Shown here one piece after another: positions 4,326 to 7,464 of a DNA stretch of 7,464 nucleotides. The notes beneath the pieces are model-generated. The model saw only the letters and a list, made by a program, of their open reading frames with translations. It searched no databases and was not told the origin of the DNA. The DNA is taken from the NCBI GenBank assembly GCA_934434905.1, contig CAKSAI010000150.1:1-7464 (forward strand). Reading direction: 5' to 3'. Position numbers and translations under genes: made by a program. The number at the start of each line of letters is the position of its first letter. Position 1 is the first letter of the stretch. The stretch is from an uncultured Lachnospiraceae bacterium. GTDB taxonomy: Bacteria; Bacillota; Clostridia; Lachnospirales; Lachnospiraceae.

Positions 4326-6974
4326 GTGGCAGAATTTACACCGATGATGCAAAAATATATAGAGACGAAGAAGGAGTACCCGGACTGTATCCTTTTTTAC
4401 CGCCTGGGCGACTTCTATGAGATGTTCTTTGACGATGCACTGACTGCCTCCAAGGAGCTGGAGATCACCCTTACCGGCAAGAGCTGCGGGCAGGAGGAGC
4501 GTGCACCTATGTGCGGTGTTCCCTACCATGCTGTGGAAGGATATCTGAACAAGCTGGTATCTAAGGGCTACAAGGTTGCCATCTGCGAGCAGGTGGAGGA
4601 TCCCAAGCTGGCGAAGGGCCTGGTGAAGCGGGAGGTCGTGCGTATCGTCACACCAGGCACCAACCTGGATACCCAGGCCCTGGATGAGACCAAGAACAAC
4701 TATATCATGTGCATCGTTTATCTGGAGGACAAGTACGGCGTTTCCATCGCAGATGTCACCACCGGCGACTACTATGTGACGGAGCTGGATCAGGAGCGCA
4801 AGCTCACAGATGAGATCGCCCGTTTCTCACCCTCCGAGATCATCTGCAACGAGGCCTTTTACATGAGCGGCATGGATCTTGAGGACTTAAAGAACCGCCT
4901 GGGTATCGCTGTCTATTCTCTGGAATCCTGGTATTTCTCCGATGAGACTGCGGTTGAAACGCTGCTTTCCCATTTTAAGATATCCAGTCTGGCAGGGCTT
5001 GGACTGGAGGATTATGAGTGCGGAACCATCGCTGCGGGAGCGCTGCTTCGCTATCTCTATGAGACGCAGAAAACCAGCCTTGACAACATGTCCCATCTCC
5101 AGCTCTATGCCACCGGAAAATACATGATCATCGACAGCTCCACCCGCAGGAACCTGGAGCTGGTAGAGACGCTTCGGGAAAAGCAGAAGCGCGGCTCACT
5201 GCTGTGGGTACTTGATAAGACCCGGACAGCCATGGGTGCGCGGATGCTTCGAAGCTTCGTAGAGCAGCCCCTGATCGAGAAAAAGGCGATTGAGGAACGC
5301 TTAAATGCCATCGAAGAGTTAAACAGCCAGGCCATGAATCGGGAAGAGCTGCGGGAATACTTAAATCCCATTTATGACCTGGAACGGCTCGTGTGCCGTG
5401 TCACATACCAGACAGCCAATCCCAGGGACTTGATTGCCTTTAAGAGTTCTCTCGCCATGCTGCCGCCGATAAAAACCGTACTTGGGGAGTTCAAGTGTCA
5501 GGAGCTCACCGGGATACGGGAAGAGCTTGATACTCTGGAGGATCTCTACCAGCTTATAGAGGCTTCCATTCTGGATGAACCGCCGATCTCTGTTCGTGAC
5601 GGCGGAATCCTCAAGGAGGGCTATAACGAGGAAGTGGACAAGCTGCGTCACGCCAAGACCGAGGGGAAGACATGGCTTATGGAGCTGGAGGCCAAGGAGC
5701 GGGACAAGACCGGAATCAAAAACCTGCGGATCAAATACAACAAGGTCTTCGGCTATTATCTGGAAGTAACGAATTCCTATAAAAATATGGTGCCGGATTA
5801 TTTTACCAGAAAGCAGACCTTAGCCAACGCAGAGCGCTATATCACACCTGAGTTAAAGGAGCTTGAGGATGTGATACTGGGAGCCGAGGATCGGCTTGTC
5901 TCGCTGGAATATGAGCTTTTCCGGGAGATTCGGGAGAAGATCGCCGACGAGGTGCTGCGCATCCAGAAGACGGCCAAGGCCGTGGCCCGTGCGGATGTAT
6001 TTGCATCTCTGGCACTGGTGGCGGAGCGCAACAATTACTGTCGTCCGAAGATCAACGAAAACGGTGTCATTGACATCAAGAACGGCCGCCATCCGGTGGT
6101 TGAGAAGATGATCAACAACGACATGTTCATTGCCAATGATACATATCTTGACAATGCCAAAAAGCGGATTTCCATCATTACCGGTCCCAACATGGCCGGA
6201 AAATCCACCTATATGCGTCAGACCGCGCTCATCGTGCTGATGGCACAGCTTGGAAGCTTCGTGCCTGCCACATCCGCCAATATCGGCATTGTGGACCGGA
6301 TCTTTACACGGGTCGGAGCCTCGGATGATCTGGCTTCCGGTCAGAGTACCTTCATGGTGGAAATGACCGAAGTTGCCAATATCCTGCGAAACGCCACACC
6401 CAACAGCCTGCTGGTGTTAGACGAGATCGGGCGCGGTACCAGCACCTTCGATGGCCTTTCCATTGCATGGGCGGTGGTAGAGCACATCAGCAATCCCAAG
6501 CTTTTGGGCGCCAAGACACTGTTTGCCACCCATTACCATGAGCTTACCGAGCTGGAGGGAAAGCTTGGCAACGTGAACAATTACTGCATTGCCGTGAAGG
6601 AAAAGGGCGATGACATTGTTTTTTTACGAAAGATCGTGCCCGGCGGTGCAGACCGTAGCTACGGAATCCAGGTCGCCAAGCTGGCAGGTGTGCCGGAATC
6701 TGTGATCGAGCGAGCCAAGGTTATTGCAGGAGAGCTGTCCGCCAATGACATCTCCGAGGTTGTCAGCAATATCTCTGTAGAGAACGCCCAGCAGAGCAAG
6801 ACAAAGAAAAAGAAGCTGGACGAGGTTGATATCAGCCAGATCTCGCTGTTCGATACGGTGAAGGATGACGATATCATTGAGGAGATACGTGAGATGGATC
6901 TGAGTAATCTGACGCCGATTGAGGCGTTGAATCGGCTGTATCAGATTCAGAGTAAGGTGAAGAACCGATGGTAG
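4326..6974 (+). CDS. mutS: DNA mismatch repair protein MutS, 882 aa
   Basis: The mismatch sensor of post-replicative repair: a DNA-clamping dimer that finds mispairs and small loops, becomes an ATP-bound sliding clamp and recruits MutL. All hallmarks are present. The N-terminal mismatch-binding motif is F30-Y31-E32 in GDFYEMF, with the Phe wedge and Glu. Connector, core and lever regions follow, then the ABC-type ATPase with Walker A GPNMAGKST (620-628), the Walker B and signature region LDEIGRGTST from about 698 (D699, E700) and FATHYHEL (733-740). Near the C-terminus a lysine-rich linker leads to QISLF (838-842), which fits the QxxLF beta-clamp-binding motif, and the protein ends in the helical dimer segment PIEALNRLYQIQ. 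The length is normal and no frameshift is seen. It starts with GTG 4 bases after the preceding gene and is followed by mutL after 27 bases. Confidence 0.98.
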   Translation: MAEFTPMMQKYIETKKEYPDCILFYRLGDFYEMFFDDALTASKELEITLTGKSCGQEERAPMCGVPYHAVEGYLNKLVSKGYKVAICEQVEDPKLAKGLVKREVVRIVTPGTNLDTQALDETKNNYIMCIVYLEDKYGVSIADVTTGDYYVTELDQERKLTDEIARFSPSEIICNEAFYMSGMDLEDLKNRLGIAVYSLESWYFSDETAVETLLSHFKISSLAGLGLEDYECGTIAAGALLRYLYETQKTSLDNMSHLQLYATGKYMIIDSSTRRNLELVETLREKQKRGSLLWVLDKTRTAMGARMLRSFVEQPLIEKKAIEERLNAIEELNSQAMNREELREYLNPIYDLERLVCRVTYQTANPRDLIAFKSSLAMLPPIKTVLGEFKCQELTGIREELDTLEDLYQLIEASILDEPPISVRDGGILKEGYNEEVDKLRHAKTEGKTWLMELEAKERDKTGIKNLRIKYNKVFGYYLEVTNSYKNMVPDYFTRKQTLANAERYITPELKELEDVILGAEDRLVSLEYELFREIREKIADEVLRIQKTAKAVARADVFASLALVAERNNYCRPKINENGVIDIKNGRHPVVEKMINNDMFIANDTYLDNAKKRISIITGPNMAGKSTYMRQTALIVLMAQLGSFVPATSANIGIVDRIFTRVGASDDLASGQSTFMVEMTEVANILRNATPNSLLVLDEIGRGTSTFDGLSIAWAVVEHISNPKLLGAKTLFATHYHELTELEGKLGNVNNYCIAVKEKGDDIVFLRKIVPGGADRSYGIQVAKLAGVPESVIERAKVIAGELSANDISEVVSNISVENAQQSKTKKKKLDEVDISQISLFDTVKDDDIIEEIREMDLSNLTPIEALNRLYQIQSKVKNRW

Positions 6975-7001
6975 CTTATGGCGTGAAAGGAAGGGAAGTA
7001 T

Positions 7002-7464
7002 ATGCCACAGATTGAAGTTTTAGATCAGCAGACGATTGACAAGATCGCGGCTGGAGAAGTGATCGAGCGGCCGGCTTCGGTGGTGAAGGAGCTTGTTGAG
7101 AATTCCATCGATGCGAAGGCTACTGCTGTTACGGTGGAGATTAAGGAGGGCGGCATTTCCTTTATCCGTATCACGGACAATGGCTGCGGGATCGAGAAGG
7201 ATCAGGTTCCCCTTGCTTTCCTTCGGCACTCTACCAGTAAGATCCGCAGTGTGGAGGATCTTTTGACCGTCTCTTCCCTGGGATTTCGGGGAGAGGCTTT
7301 ATCCAGCATTGCGGCTGTTTCCCAGGTGGAGCTGATAACAAAGACAGCTTCCGGTATCAGCGGAGTGCGGTATCTGATTGAAGGCGGAAAAGAAAAGACG
7401 ATAGAGGAGATCGGCGCGCCGGAAGGTACGACCTTTCTGGTGCGGAACCTCTTTTACAATACAC
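7002..7464 (+). CDS. mutL: DNA mismatch repair protein MutL, N-terminal part (cut by window end)
   Basis: The first 154 codons of MutL, the ATP-driven matchmaker that links MutS to strand incision. The GHKL ATPase motifs are complete: motif I KELVENSIDA with E30 and N34, motif II DNGCGI (59-64), the ATP-lid stretch RHSTSKI (75-81) and motif III GFRGEALSSI (94-103). E30, N34 and D59 correspond to E. coli E29, N33 and D58. The ATG at 7002 is chosen because AAGGGA lies 5 bases before it and the protein begins like other MutL proteins (IEVLDQQTIDKIAAGEV). The rest of the ATPase domain and the C-terminal dimerisation domain lie beyond the window. In bacteria without MutH that domain usually carries a DQHA(X)2E(X)4E endonuclease site, which cannot be checked here. 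It is probably co-transcribed with mutS. Confidence 0.97.
   Translation, partial: MPQIEVLDQQTIDKIAAGEVIERPASVVKELVENSIDAKATAVTVEIKEGGISFIRITDNGCGIEKDQVPLAFLRHSTSKIRSVEDLLTVSSLGFRGEALSSIAAVSQVELITKTASGISGVRYLIEGGKEKTIEEIGAPEGTTFLVRNLFYNT

Noticed and set aside
1..7464. CRISPR array, tRNA, rRNA, insertion sequence or attachment site
   Set aside because: No spaced direct repeats, cloverleaf, transposase frame or terminal inverted repeats with target duplication were seen on either strand.

Overview
The window looks chromosomal and most likely comes from an anaerobic, gut-type member of the Clostridia, probably Lachnospiraceae. The reasons are the mutS-mutL pair without mutH, Gram-positive ribosome binding sites (AGGAGG, AAAGGAAG), a MutS C-terminus of the clostridial type, and a BaiN/RdsA-like flavoprotein next to a COG2509-type flavoprotein. 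This placement is inference from gene content and sequence style, not from a search.

Layout. Bases 1-1240 are clearly AT-rich and accessory-like. They hold a GC-rich hairpin (38-69) and a stretch with no convincing gene but a possible broken plus-strand reading frame (74-331). An extended -10 promoter (about 356-384) then precedes a 149-aa BECR-fold (PBECR-type) nuclease-like gene (492-941). Next comes an intergenic region with a near-consensus promoter (TTGACA, 16 bp, TATAAT; 1014-1041). It drives a compact, highly structured RNA of about 140 nt that ends at a strong cUUCGg-loop terminator (1163-1190). I could not assign this RNA to a known class.

From 1262 onward the sequence is GC-richer and packed with housekeeping genes, all on the plus strand: a BaiN/RdsA-family flavoprotein (1262-2566), a COG2509-like FAD-dependent dehydrogenase (2633-4321), mutS (4326-6974) and the first 154 codons of mutL (7002 to the window end). 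Gaps are 66, 4 and 27 nt. No other good promoter is visible, so the four genes probably form one operon. If so, the structured RNA and terminator at 1060-1190 sit in its leader, and transcription would have to read through to reach the flavoproteins and mismatch repair genes.

How the genes work together. MutS recognises mismatches and recruits MutL, which in organisms without MutH usually carries the nicking endonuclease in its C-terminal half (outside the window). The two flavoproteins have no established role in repair; E. coli YhiN (RdsA) of the first family makes dihydrouridine in 23S rRNA. The most interesting object is the leader RNA. It has a 12-bp closing helix, a hairpin whose loop can form a 6-bp pseudoknot with a downstream CCUGUU, and alternative pairings between those same bases and the terminator arms. 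A 33-codon open frame also runs through it and stops inside the terminator stem. Both are compatible with a transcription attenuator, although a free-standing small RNA is an equally serious possibility.
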